Assembly: GCF_001310085.1 (NCBI RefSeq)
Contig: NZ_CP012643.1
Coordinates: 124,001 to 188,000, forward strand
DNA from: Rufibacter tibetensis
GTDB taxonomy: Bacteria; Bacteroidota; Bacteroidia; Cytophagales; Hymenobacteraceae
Direction of reading: 5' to 3'
Length of the DNA: 64,000 nt
Each line of letters opens with the position of its first letter. Position 1 is the first letter of the stretch. Under the pieces are notes generated by a model, which was given only the letters and a program-made list of their open reading frames with translations, had not been told where the DNA came from and did not search any database. This document shows, one piece after another, positions 54,629 through 63,703 of this stretch. Made by a program: the position numbers and the translations under genes.

Positions 54629-55351
54629 TTATTTTTCTCTCCTGGCTAAAGTAGCCAGCAGCGCTTTCACACTAGTGGCCATTTCGTGCAGGACCTTTTG
54701 CCAGACTTCAGGGTCACCGTTCAGGAAGAACTTCTGGTTTATCTCCAGCTCAAAACCGGCGTACTGGTCATTGCTGAATTTGGTGCGCAGGTACGTAGGC
54801 AGGCCATCATCTACCCCGGGATAAGGCGAGTTGTCCAACACCTTGCGATCCAGGTTTTGATTTTGAAGATCGGCTTTAAGTTGGGCGGCAATCTCTTTTT
54901 CCCAGGATCTGTCCGGATCAAACAAAATCCCGATCTCCGCTTCGCGCACTTCACCCTCCTTTACCGGGGTAAACGTGTGCACCGCCAGATGCAGGACCTT
55001 GTTTCCGGCTTCTACTTCTTCCCTTACTTTTTCCTCCACCTCATCACGGTGCGGGAAATAATACTTGTCCAGAATGGTGTGCTTCTCCTCTTCAGAAAGG
55101 TCTTTGGTAAAGTCAGAGAACAGCTCCTCACTGTCTAAGGACCGGTTGTGTTCTACCAGCAGCCGGGAGATAGAAGTAGAGTACAAGGGCAGGTAACAGG
55201 CCGTAGCCAGGTGCCGGGCCAGCCGCAGCGCGCCAAAATCAATGGCTTTGTGCGAGTAAAGTTCTTCCTCTTTCCCTTTGAACAGGTGCTCAAACTCAGG
55301 CGGAAGTTCATTGCCCGCGTGCTCACAGGTGAGAATACAGGTAACAGGCAT
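54629..55351 (-). CDS. N-formylglutamate amidohydrolase-family protein
   Basis: A 240-residue protein with the family's start (TCEHAGNELP), the metal/substrate segment ISRLLVEHNRS, HLAVHTFTP, and FELEINQKFF. The named reaction belongs to histidine degradation, but no hut genes are nearby, so the real substrate may differ. It is cytoplasmic by its N-terminus and stands alone in a series of minus-strand genes. Confidence 0.85.
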   Translation of the reverse strand: MPVTCILTCEHAGNELPPEFEHLFKGKEEELYSHKAIDFGALRLARHLATACYLPLYSTSISRLLVEHNRSLDSEELFSDFTKDLSEEEKHTILDKYYFPHRDEVEEKVREEVEAGNKVLHLAVHTFTPVKEGEVREAEIGILFDPDRSWEKEIAAQLKADLQNQNLDRKVLDNSPYPGVDDGLPTYLRTKFSNDQYAGFELEINQKFFLNGDPEVWQKVLHEMATSVKALLATLARREK

Positions 55352-55445
55352 AGTGATGGTAAAATTAGTGGTACTTTATTTTACAGCAATTTTCCGAAAA
55401 GAAGCTTTGAAACACCGGCTACTTGTGGTGTTCAGCAGGCTTGTG

Positions 55446-56351
55446 CTAAACGGTGAATCGGATGGTAGATCCCTTGTCAGAAACATCCAGGTGCACCAGC
55501 GTCCCGAAGATCATGGCCTTGTTCACCTTCCCGTGGCCGGCCTGAAACCCGAAACAAACCGGGAAGTTAAATTCCTGCACGGCATCCAAAACAATCTCCT
55601 CGGGTGTTTTCCCGAAAGGCGGCTCGTCCTCCTCTATTTCTATCAGATCTCCCACCACCAGCCCCCGCACGTAATCAAACTTGCCTGCCTTTTTCAAAGA
55701 AGTGAGGTAACTGTCCAGCCGGAATTTGTGCTCCCCTACCTCTTCCAGAAACAGGATTTTTCCGTTTGAATTTACCTCAGAGAGGGTGCCTTTGGCATTG
55801 CACAAAACGCTGGCAGTTCCGCCTACCAACATCCCTTCAGCGGAGCCAGGCTGGTTGAGGGGGTGCGGTTTGACATGGTATTCCAGTTTCTCCCCAAACA
55901 AGGCTTTCCGGAGCGACTCCCAGGACTGGGCCTGGTACCCTTCTTCCAGATCGGCGGCCATGGTGCCATGAATGGTGGCGGTACTTAACATGCCCTGTAC
56001 ATGGCTGTGCAGAAAGGTAGTATCACTGTAACCCACCAGCCATTTTGGGTTGTACTTGAATTTACTGAAATCCACCTGGTCAATAATCCGGATGATGCCG
56101 TACCCGCCCGTAGTTTGCAGCACGGCTTTGATTTCGGGGTTGTCCAGCATCTTCTGCAGATCTTTCTTCCGGACATCATCAGAGCCCGCAAAGCTTCCGT
56201 GGCGGGCTCCAATGGTTTTGCCCAAAACCGGCTCCAGCTTCCACTCTTTCAGGATTTGGACCAGCTTGTCTATGTAGGCTTTCTCGGTGTAGCTACTAGT
56301 GCTTATGACGCCAACTTTGTCACCTGCTTTCAGAAAAGGGGGAATGATCAT
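55446..56351 (-). CDS. S66 LD-carboxypeptidase
   Basis: Muramoyl-tetrapeptide carboxypeptidase or MccF-like enzyme, 301 residues. The start at 56351 (MIIPPFLKAGDKVGVIS) matches the family; 25 more codons are open upstream. The nucleophile elbow is WLVGYSDTTFLH (Ser109). Catalytic Glu (FLEEVGEHKF) and His (FGFQAGHGKVN) are present. It probably trims recycled peptidoglycan peptides. No signal peptide is seen. Confidence 0.9.
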   Translation of the reverse strand: MIIPPFLKAGDKVGVISTSSYTEKAYIDKLVQILKEWKLEPVLGKTIGARHGSFAGSDDVRKKDLQKMLDNPEIKAVLQTTGGYGIIRIIDQVDFSKFKYNPKWLVGYSDTTFLHSHVQGMLSTATIHGTMAADLEEGYQAQSWESLRKALFGEKLEYHVKPHPLNQPGSAEGMLVGGTASVLCNAKGTLSEVNSNGKILFLEEVGEHKFRLDSYLTSLKKAGKFDYVRGLVVGDLIEIEEDEPPFGKTPEEIVLDAVQEFNFPVCFGFQAGHGKVNKAMIFGTLVHLDVSDKGSTIRFTV

Positions 56352-56539
56352 GGTGCTGTCCTTTTCTCTTCGGAACGTGAGATACCCTTCATGAGTTGAC
56401 CTGCCCGGCCAAGGCAGTAAATTCACCTAAAAGGTGCCGTGTTCATACAGTTTCACCTAAGGTGGAAGATGGATTGTTTCAGGCCACTTTTTAGAAAACT
56501 GCCCCTAAACCAAATCACTCAAAAAGCGAGTATTCTTCC

Positions 56540-56572
56540 GTTGCAAAGCCGGTGCGGGAATGTGTAGTTTTG
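56540..56572 (+). promoter_or_regulatory. Promoter of the TTG-started gene
   Basis: GTTG (56540-56543), 21 nt, then TAGTTTTG (56565-56572), an exact TAnnTTTG. Transcription would begin about 14 nt before the TTG start. Confidence 0.5.
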
Positions 56573-56592
56573 CGGCTAATTAACAGGAAGCA

Positions 56593-57339
56593 TTGGCAGA
56601 GGCAGAAGAAAAGAAAGCGGGTAAGGCGGAGCGAAACGGCATCAACATTCAGAATGAGCGATCCTTGCACATTGGGTTAAAGCAGTGGTATGCGCAGCCG
56701 CAGGACCGGTTTGAGGTGCCGGTGGGCGGGTTTGTGATTGACCTGGTACGCGGTCCGCAATTGGTAGAGATCCAGACCCGGAACTTCACGGCAATCAGAC
56801 CCAAACTGAAAGCGCTGCTGAAAGAACATCCGGTGCATCTGGTTCACCCCATCACCTATGAGAAATGGGTGGTGCAGGTAGAAGACAAAGGAGACACGGT
56901 ACTTTCCCGGCGCAAGTCATCTTACCGTGGAGCTCTGACTGATATTTTTGAGGAACTGGTGCGTTTGCCGGAGCTGGTGCTACACGAGGGGTTTACCTTG
57001 GAGTTTCCCTTCATCCGGGAAGAGGAAATCAGGTGCCGCGACGGGAAAGGCAGCAAACACCGCAAGAAAGTCAGCATCAAAGACCGCAGGCTGTTAGAGG
57101 TGATTAGCACGCACCGCTTTTCCTGTGCCCAGGACTTTCTGCAGTTCCTGCCCTCCACCCTTCCACAGCCCTTCTCCAACAAAGACTTGGCGAAAGCCCT
57201 GCGCCTGCCCCTCCACCGGTGCCGCCAGATCACGTATTGCCTGCGCAAAATGGAAGCCATTGCCGTGGTAGGCAAAAACCGGAACGAACTGCTGTACTGC
57301 ATTGCTTCTGTACCTTTTTCAGAGGCATACGCCGATTAG
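56593..57339 (+). CDS. Hypothetical protein, nuclease-like N-terminus and winged-helix-like C-terminus
   Basis: A 248-residue protein with a TTG start; no suitable ATG is near, and the promoter fits this start. The N-terminal half includes HIGLKQWYAQPQDRFEVPVGG, VIDLVRGPQLVEIQTRNF and LVHPITYEKWVV. The pattern of an acidic residue followed by E-x-Q resembles a restriction-endonuclease-like fold, which is speculation. The C-terminal part (LAKALRLPLHRCRQITYCLRKMEAI) looks like a winged helix. No family recognised. Confidence 0.65.
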   Translation: MAEAEEKKAGKAERNGINIQNERSLHIGLKQWYAQPQDRFEVPVGGFVIDLVRGPQLVEIQTRNFTAIRPKLKALLKEHPVHLVHPITYEKWVVQVEDKGDTVLSRRKSSYRGALTDIFEELVRLPELVLHEGFTLEFPFIREEEIRCRDGKGSKHRKKVSIKDRRLLEVISTHRFSCAQDFLQFLPSTLPQPFSNKDLAKALRLPLHRCRQITYCLRKMEAIAVVGKNRNELLYCIASVPFSEAYAD

Positions 57340-57470
57340 ACAAGTACTGAAGAGACTAGTCTAACTTTTGTTTCCGGCCCCATTTCCAGAAAACAACTGC
57401 AAACGACTACCGCATATAACCCTGCACAAACGTAAATGGACTAAGGTCACTGTAGGACCTAATCCTTTAC

Positions 57471-58277
57471 ATGTCTTGCCTCCACTCCTTCTTTCTAAGC
57501 AGATTCTCCCCTAGGCTTGTAACCCTCTGGTTTATCTCCGTATGCATTACTTTGTGCACCTGTAAAGAAGGAGGTGAAATGATTGTCAGCAGAAACACCT
57601 ACAAAACCGGGCGCCTTACGGCCAGGCCAGCTACTCCCACCCAGCAGCCCACGGCTAAAAGCGGCGTGCAATCCCTCAACCTGGACTCCACCAAAGACGG
57701 CTTGTTGTACGTGCCCAAAGGCTATTCCCCTGCCAATCCGGCTGCCCTGGCAGTGATGCTGCACGGTTCGGGTGGTAATCCAGAACAGGGCATGTGGTTG
57801 CTGCAGCGGTATGCAGATGCCCATAATATGATCCTGATTGCTCCTGCCTCCCGCAAATACACCTGGGATGTAATTGTGAGCGACTCCTTTGGTCCTGATG
57901 TCATTTACATAGACCAGGCTCTTGCCCACGTCTTTAATCACTATGCCATTGACACCACCCGCATTGCTCTGGGCGGATTTTCTGATGGCGCCTCTTACGC
58001 GTTGTGTCTGGGTTTGACCAACGGAGACCTGTTCACCCACATCATCGCCTTTTCACCAGGGTTTGGTTTCAGCCTGGAGAAAGTAGGAAGGTCCGCCATC
58101 TTTATCTCCCATGGCTTGCATGACAGTGTGTTGCCCATTGACCCTTGCAGCCGCAACGTAGTAAAGGACCTGAAAAGCCAGGACCGCGAAGTATACTACC
58201 TTGAATTTAACGGTGATCACGAAATTCCCGAGAACATCTCGAATACAGCCGTGCAGTGGTTTACAGGGCAGCAATAA
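57471..58277 (+). CDS. Exported alpha/beta hydrolase (esterase type)
   Basis: A 268-residue hydrolase with a signal-like N-terminus and possible lipobox Cys (TLCTCKEGG). Oxyanion HGSGG (98-102), nucleophile Ser171 (GGFSDGAS), Asp218 (SHGLHDSVLP) and His250 (FNGDHEIPE) form the triad. The arrangement matches phospholipase/carboxylesterase or feruloyl-esterase-like families. Substrate unknown. Confidence 0.8.
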   Translation: MSCLHSFFLSRFSPRLVTLWFISVCITLCTCKEGGEMIVSRNTYKTGRLTARPATPTQQPTAKSGVQSLNLDSTKDGLLYVPKGYSPANPAALAVMLHGSGGNPEQGMWLLQRYADAHNMILIAPASRKYTWDVIVSDSFGPDVIYIDQALAHVFNHYAIDTTRIALGGFSDGASYALCLGLTNGDLFTHIIAFSPGFGFSLEKVGRSAIFISHGLHDSVLPIDPCSRNVVKDLKSQDREVYYLEFNGDHEIPENISNTAVQWFTGQQ

Positions 58278-58528
58278 GCCATAAACTAAAGAAAGCGGCT
58301 TTTTTTGGACAGGAGTACTTTCTACCCGCAAATCCGCTTCAACTCCTGTAAAGGCGTTTCAGGTGGCCTTTATTTTAGCTGCTCGTTTTTATCCTGTTTT
58401 CCAGGAAAGAAGCATAAAGCCAGCCTTAGAGGAATGTTCCGGTAAAAGAGAAACGCCACCTTTTATCTAAACCGATCAGAGTTAGGACCGTTAAAATAGG
58501 GTATGTGACACCATTTAACCTTGGAATT

Positions 58529-59371
58529 ATGGATAGATACGATAGAGAAAGGAACGATAGAGACCACAGGGACGAAGGCAGATACAACTCTCACCACCGG
58601 AACCAGCACGACTCTAACGACTGGCCAGGCCGTGAGATGAGCCGTGAGGACCAGCACTTCCAGCATTACAGAGGACATCACCCACAAGACTTCAGGCAAC
58701 ACGACCATAACCGCTACGGGCAGGATCACGGCTACCACCGGGAAGGCCGGCGCATGGATGATTCGCACCGTTACCGGCGAGACCAGGACGGCCGTCACCC
58801 TTACCAAACAAACTACAGCCGCAACCAGGACCAATTTGGCGACGGGTACCAGGATAATTTCCGTCATGAACCCACCTTACCCAAGGGGGGCGAAGACGAT
58901 GATTTGATAGGCAACATCCGGCAGGGCTACGGCATTTCCAGCTATGACGGCACCTCAGACCGGTTCAACACCCTCAACAGCGAACACCGCTACGGCACCC
59001 AGCAAGACCAACAATCCTATTATAACGGTAGCCAGAACGAGTACCGCAGTTCTCAGTTTGGCGGTGGCGCAGGAGACGCTTCTACGCACTCAGATAGGGG
59101 CATTCCAAACTACGGCACGCGTTCGTTCAGTGACCAATACGGCTCTGGTTTGGGAAGCTCATATAGCGGCACCAACTACGGCGCAGGCCGGGGGTATGTA
59201 GGTGGTCACCAGGGCGGCACCTGGGGCGACAACACCTATGGCACCAACTCGGGTAATCTGGGCGGCTACGGTCCTATGGGAGACAGTACGTACGGCGGGG
59301 GCCGGGGCAGTTATGGAAGTACCTCCTCCCAGAACTCCAACCGGGGTGATGCAGAGGTAGGCGGTTTTTAA
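58529..59371 (+). CDS. Low-complexity disordered protein
   Basis: A 280-residue protein from the ATG at 58529 (MDRYDRERNDRDHRDEG). The first 110 residues are dominated by His, Arg, Asp and Gln; the last 130 are Gly, Ser, Tyr and Asn-rich with repeats such as YGSG, YGAG and NYG. A short ordered-looking island (DDDLIGNIRQGYGISSYDG) separates them. No signal peptide or domain is recognised. Composition resembles condensate-forming or hydrated stress proteins, which is inference. A strong terminator follows. Confidence 0.75.
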   Translation: MDRYDRERNDRDHRDEGRYNSHHRNQHDSNDWPGREMSREDQHFQHYRGHHPQDFRQHDHNRYGQDHGYHREGRRMDDSHRYRRDQDGRHPYQTNYSRNQDQFGDGYQDNFRHEPTLPKGGEDDDLIGNIRQGYGISSYDGTSDRFNTLNSEHRYGTQQDQQSYYNGSQNEYRSSQFGGGAGDASTHSDRGIPNYGTRSFSDQYGSGLGSSYSGTNYGAGRGYVGGHQGGTWGDNTYGTNSGNLGGYGPMGDSTYGGGRGSYGSTSSQNSNRGDAEVGGF

Positions 59372-59400
59372 AGCAGCAGTTGCAAGATGCTTTAAAAGCA

Positions 59401-59436
59401 CAAAAAGCGTCAGGTGATAGCACCTGACGCTTTTTG
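59401..59436 (+). terminator. Terminator after the low-complexity gene
   Basis: A perfect 16-bp stem (59401-59416 with 59421-59436) with a 4-nt loop, ATAG, ending in TTTTTG. Confidence 0.9.
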
Positions 59437-59647
59437 TTTGAGGTGCTTTCAGTTTAAGATCTGATCACCCTTGTGGAGGCAAACGAATGCTTCAACAAAC
59501 TATGGCCAAGTTCATCTATCCTTAGAAATCAACTTGTTAAGTACATCTGCGATAAACCAGAAGTGAAAGGTCAAATAATAAAATATAGTATATTGGCTAT
59601 CAACTGAAAGCAAGGCATTTGTACTCCTCAGCTGTAACCATAGAACT

Positions 59648-60280
59648 ATGAAAACCGGAAGATTAGAAGCCTTTAGTGATGGGGTCCTGGCCATCATCAT
59701 CACCATCATGGTGCTGGAAATCAAAGTGCCCCATGAACCCACCTTTGACGCGCTTACGCCCCTACTTCCAATTTTTCTGAGTTACCTGCTCAGTTTTATC
59801 TACATAGGCATTTACTGGAACAACCACCACCACATGCTGCACAGCACCGAGAAGATCAACGGTCCTATTTTGTGGGCCAACCTGCACCTGCTGTTCTGGA
59901 TTTCCCTCATTCCCTTTGCCACCGGTTGGGTGGGCGAAAACCATTTTGCTGCCCCTGCCCTTGCCGTGTATGGAGTCATTTTGTTTATGTCTTCGGTGGC
60001 GTACTGGATTCTGGAGCAGCTCATCATCAGAAAGAATGGCAAACATTCGCTGCTGGCCGTTGCCGTGGGCAAAGACCTGAAAGGCAAACTATCACCCATT
60101 CTGTACCTGGTCGCCATATTGGCCACGTTTGTGATTCCATGGGTGGCCCAGGCCATTTACATAGTAGTAGCGCTGATCTGGCTTATTCCAGACACCCGCA
60201 TTGAGCGAATCTATGACAAAGAAGAATTGCTGCACCAACAGCACCAACGGGAGCGAGAGCGGGAACAGGAACCTGTGTAG
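59648..60280 (+). CDS. TMEM175-family (DUF1211) channel-like protein
   Basis: A 210-residue protein with about six transmembrane helices. The opening RLEAFSDGVLAIIITI contains the family's FSD motif (9-11), which forms the pore region in bacterial TMEM175 potassium channels. The tail is charged and Gln/Arg/Glu-rich. Potassium transport is inferred from the family. Confidence 0.88.
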   Translation: MKTGRLEAFSDGVLAIIITIMVLEIKVPHEPTFDALTPLLPIFLSYLLSFIYIGIYWNNHHHMLHSTEKINGPILWANLHLLFWISLIPFATGWVGENHFAAPALAVYGVILFMSSVAYWILEQLIIRKNGKHSLLAVAVGKDLKGKLSPILYLVAILATFVIPWVAQAIYIVVALIWLIPDTRIERIYDKEELLHQQHQREREREQEPV

Positions 60281-60467
60281 TCATTTTCCTCATACCTATC
60301 CTGGTAGTTTCATTTGTTTCCGGATACCAGTTGGATAGGTAGGCTGACGGAAAAAGTTTAATCACCTACCAGTTCTAGCCAGACTAGAAGTACAATCCCT
60401 ATATTCAATAAATTCAATACTTAATTTCTTCTGGTCCGTATAAACACTTAAATAAAAAGATATTACT

Positions 60468-60896
60468 ATGGAAATGGTCACTAAACTTACAAAGGCCGGC
60501 ATTGGCTTAGCCATGCTGTTTATGTTTTCCTCCTGCACACAGGAAGCGAAAAATGAAACTAATGCCGAAGCCACCGAAGTAGAAGCAGAAACCAGTGCTG
60601 CCGGTTCTGAGGTCTCTTCTGAAATGGGTGAGGCAGGCAACGAAGTAGACAGTGAACTGAACGATTTTTCAAATTGGGTAAAGGATAAGACTGCCCGAGC
60701 TGAAACTGCGACTGAAGCGGAATGGCAAGAGTTCGAAACCGAATACAAACGCCGTGAAGCGGAGCTGGACGCCAAAAGCAGTACTTGGGATGAAAAAACC
60801 AAACGGGAATGGGAAGACGTAAAAGACTCCTGGAATAAAACCGAAAACAAGGTACAGGAGAGGCTAAGAAACTTAGGTAGAGAAAACAACAACTAA
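60468..60896 (+). CDS. Small helical lipoprotein
   Basis: A 142-residue protein with a lipobox (MFSSCTQEA) and an Ala/Glu-rich mature chain, including the repeated STWDEKT-like and EWQEFETEYKRREAEL segments that predict a coiled coil. No family recognised. It is probably an envelope stress or structural lipoprotein; that is a guess. A terminator follows. Confidence 0.7.
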   Translation: MEMVTKLTKAGIGLAMLFMFSSCTQEAKNETNAEATEVEAETSAAGSEVSSEMGEAGNEVDSELNDFSNWVKDKTARAETATEAEWQEFETEYKRREAELDAKSSTWDEKTKREWEDVKDSWNKTENKVQERLRNLGRENNN

Positions 60897-60925
60897 GATT
60901 TCGCTTGAAAAAGCGCTTCACCCAA

Positions 60926-60967
60926 GGAGAGATGTAAGGGAGCTCCCCGAGCATCTCTCCTTTTTTT
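60926..60967 (+). terminator. Terminator after the small lipoprotein gene
   Basis: GGAGAGATG/CATCTCTCC (60926-60934 with 60952-60960), followed by seven or more T. Confidence 0.85.
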
Positions 60968-61152
60968 GTGACGTTTCGCAGAAACAAGCCCAAAGTCTCA
61001 CCCTACTGGTTCATTTTTGGATGAGGTAGCTTACTTACCATTTAAAGCGACAAGCTAAAACGCAGCTTAATTTGATTGCCTTGAACATTGGTTCTAACAG
61101 GTGCTATCTGGTCTACAGGGCTTTCTGCACCTCTTCATATAATTTCACCTAA

Positions 61153-61190
61153 AACGCAAAAGCCCGGGAAAATCCCCGGGCTTTTGCGTT
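61153..61190. terminator. Terminator of the YD-like lipoprotein gene
   Basis: A perfect 16-bp stem (61153-61168 with 61175-61190) lies 32 nt after the minus-strand stop. Confidence 0.8.
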
Positions 61191-61221
61191 CGTGTGCTTT
61201 AATCTGCAATAAATGGCTGCC

Positions 61222-62124
61222 CTATTTCTCACACTCATAGGTGAAGGTTCTGGTCACGCCCTGCGACCCGGTTACTTTTGCCGGCAGGTTGTTGGCGGTG
61301 TAGGTATAAGTGTTGGTTCCCGTGAAATTAAGCGGAGCCGTGTCAAAGGTACTGCCGGGGCCATAGGTGGTGCCTTCGGTGGTGGTCCTGGAAGTGACAG
61401 TGAGAATGTTGTTCGGGGACATGTTCGGGATCAGCAACCCCGGGGGCAGGTAATTCTGGTAGCTGTACTCATGGTACGGGTTCCTTTTGTCGTCATGGGT
61501 ATAGGTGGTGTTGATGACAATGTCATTGTAGGTCCCGTTGCTCTGGTAATTGAAAATCCGGTACTCCCGCACCGCAGTCAGGTTTCCCTTGTCATTGTAC
61601 GTGAACGTAAAATCATTTAATAGGCGCGGCGTGCCTCCGGTTACCTGGTAATTCTTGCTGGACACCAGTTGCTTTTTAGTATTGTAGGTATGCTCCCGGG
61701 TGCCCGTTTTCACGGGCTGTGAACCAGGCCCACTAGGTCTGGTATGTAAATCAACCCGGCTAATCAGGCCTTCCGCATTATGTTCAAACAGGTAGTACTG
61801 GAAGACACTGCCGTTTCTAACGATGGTGGTACTGGCAATCCGGTCATTGGCCTCTACCCCAAAGGCAATGGTGCTGGTTAAAGCAGTATTTGAAGGATAG
61901 ACGTCTTCTACCGTTGCCAGCTGAAAGCCCGAATAAAAATACTCCCGGGTGTGGGTTTGGCCAGGGTTAGGAGACACCACCTCCTCCTTGAGCAATCTGC
62001 ATTTGACTACAACAGGTTGAGGCGCAGGTTCGGGCTGCGGGTCTTCCTCCTCTTTCTCAGAACAAGCCCCCAGTCCTAAAAACAGGAAGGCAAGAGACAT
62101 TAAAGTACGTAAAGGTTTCGGCAT
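61222..62124 (-). CDS. Lipoprotein with YD-repeat-like beta strands
   Basis: A 300-residue lipoprotein, starting at 62124 (MPKPLRTLMSLAF) with lipobox GLGACSEK and an acidic/Pro linker (EEEDPQPEPAPQP). The mature chain alternates Tyr/Thr-rich strands such as TREHTYNTKKQLVSS and FTFTYNDKGNLTAV, which resemble RHS/YD repeats. Function is unknown. 28 further open codons upstream look unlike a signal peptide. Confidence 0.75.
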   Translation of the reverse strand: MPKPLRTLMSLAFLFLGLGACSEKEEEDPQPEPAPQPVVVKCRLLKEEVVSPNPGQTHTREYFYSGFQLATVEDVYPSNTALTSTIAFGVEANDRIASTTIVRNGSVFQYYLFEHNAEGLISRVDLHTRPSGPGSQPVKTGTREHTYNTKKQLVSSKNYQVTGGTPRLLNDFTFTYNDKGNLTAVREYRIFNYQSNGTYNDIVINTTYTHDDKRNPYHEYSYQNYLPPGLLIPNMSPNNILTVTSRTTTEGTTYGPGSTFDTAPLNFTGTNTYTYTANNLPAKVTGSQGVTRTFTYECEK

Positions 62125-62551
62125 ACGGTATTCGCTATAAGGGTTTAGGTAAGTTTCACAAAGCACAGAAAACACGCCGCTTACAAATCTAACCAGGCCA
62201 GGTACCAACAGGCCCTTAGAACGGTTTACCGGCTGTTTTTCTAAAACGGGGGAAAAAGATAGCGGGGGAAATTTACGATTCTCAAAAGGGGTTCGCTTTT
62301 GCCTTTACACTTGTGTATCTGGCAATAAAGCGAAGGCTGATATTGTGACGAAAATTAAAACTATTCAATTAAAAAAAGAACAGCAGAAGGGTTGAGTAAA
62401 GAAATTTTGTTGTTGCTTCTACCTTGGTATTCTATAAGCTCAGCGAACCTTTAACAAGCAAGTTTCCTTAACCTCCTTCCTGTTTGACGCTTCTAAAAAC
62501 AACATGCCGCATTTTTTGAGTGGAACAGGAACATGAATCATAATTCCTTCT

Positions 62552-62712
62552 CGCTGGCGCGAGCCTTTGGCTCGTGTCCGCACGCATTGCTGATCCTCTT
62601 TTGCTTAGAACTTTAAACTCTGCTCTAGTGACTCAGGCTATATGCAAATAACCAACTTAAACTGTAGTAAATCAGGAATACGTGCGGACACGAGCCGGAG
62701 GCTCGCGCCAGC
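62552..62712. repeat. REP-like inverted pair, family C, copy 1
   Basis: A 41-nt arm (62552-62592) carrying CGAGCC-TTT-GGCTCG faces a partner at 62673-62712 with CGAGCC-GGA-GGCTCG. A conserved GTGTCCGCACGCATTGCTG or a partial complement lies next to each. It sits 68 bp beyond the RAYT stop codon. Confidence 0.8.
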
Positions 62713-62779
62713 TTGAAAACAAGTTTTGCAGACGCTTGGGAAGCTCCGTTTAAATTGTTCAAGAACACTGGTCAGGCAT

Positions 62780-63325
62780 TTAGTAAATGTCTATCTCCAA
62801 CACGCCCTTACCCCCACTATAATCCAGGGCACTGCTGTACTTCCAATGATGCGGTTCCGCCACAAAGCCAGCTTCAACCGGGTTTTGATGGATATAGTCT
62901 ATTTTCTGGTCTATTATCGAAGGGCTCCACAACTCAACAGGCTGGTTATGCTGCTGCCAGAATTGCCTTTTTTGAATATTGCTGCTTTTCAAACCAGCAC
63001 GCTCCATCAACCACAGCATCCACTCTTTTCGGCTTTCCTGAATGTTATGGGCAATGGCATTCTGCATTTGTTTTGAGGTATGAGTCTTGAAATCCTTCAG
63101 CAGGGCACCTGGGTTGTTATCCTTCGCACGGAAGAGCAGATGCACATGGCTCGGCATCACACACCAAGCATAAATTTCCATCTCTTTGTGTTTCCGACAG
63201 TAAGCAAGACTATCCGTCACAATTTGGAAGTACTCCTCTCGGGTAAACACATCTATCCAATAGACCACCGCAAAGCTCACAAAGTACAAACCTTCCTGAT
63301 TGTAGAACTTATACTTTCGGCTCAT
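62780..63325 (-). CDS. REP-associated tyrosine transposase (RAYT, Y1/IS200-like)
   Basis: A 181-residue single-domain HUH transposase. The metal-binding pair His60/His62 is in MPSHVHLLF, and the catalytic Tyr144 in KIDYIHQNPVEAGF; WKYSSA follows as usual. The opening (MSRKYKFYNQEGLYFVSF) is typical for Bacteroidota members. RAYTs are thought to move the REP elements beside them, and here the gene lies between two such inverted pairs (62552-62712 and 63424-63598). It appears intact. Confidence 0.92.
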   Translation of the reverse strand: MSRKYKFYNQEGLYFVSFAVVYWIDVFTREEYFQIVTDSLAYCRKHKEMEIYAWCVMPSHVHLLFRAKDNNPGALLKDFKTHTSKQMQNAIAHNIQESRKEWMLWLMERAGLKSSNIQKRQFWQQHNQPVELWSPSIIDQKIDYIHQNPVEAGFVAEPHHWKYSSALDYSGGKGVLEIDIY

Positions 63326-63423
63326 GGGGTTCCTTTTAGTGATTGAATGGATTGAAATTTATACGGCGGAATTCAATGAAAATGACCGGGCTTTCTCTGC
63401 TGTACGTGCTAGTCTGCTGATCC

Positions 63424-63598
63424 CGCTGGCGCGAGCTTGCAGCTCGTGTCCGCACGCATTGCTGGTTTACTATAGATTGATCTTTACTGACTATTTGTTC
63501 TTTACCTATAGCTTTATTGATTAAAGCAGAAACTTCGATTTGTATACAAAAGAGGTTCAGCAATGCGTGCGGACACGAGCTGCAAGCTCGCGCCAGCG
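63424..63598. repeat. REP-like inverted pair, family C, copy 2 (perfect arms)
   Basis: 41-nt arms at 63424-63464 and 63558-63598 are exact reverse complements around a 93-nt spacer. Each arm contains a hairpin (CGAGCTTGCAGCTCG) and the conserved tail CCGCACGCATTGCTG. It lies 98 bp before the RAYT start. Confidence 0.85.
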
Positions 63599-63703
63599 GA
63601 TCAACTCTTTTTACCAAATATCGCTTTCAGCCTGTTTTCCAAAAACCAGCCTCAAAAATCAGCCTCAAACCCCACCCCATTTCTAATTTCTAATTTAGAT
63701 TTT

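Noticed and set aside
9531-63598. CRISPR array from the repeated inverted sequences
   Set aside because: The repeats are dispersed in facing pairs, not in a regular tandem array, and no cas gene is present.
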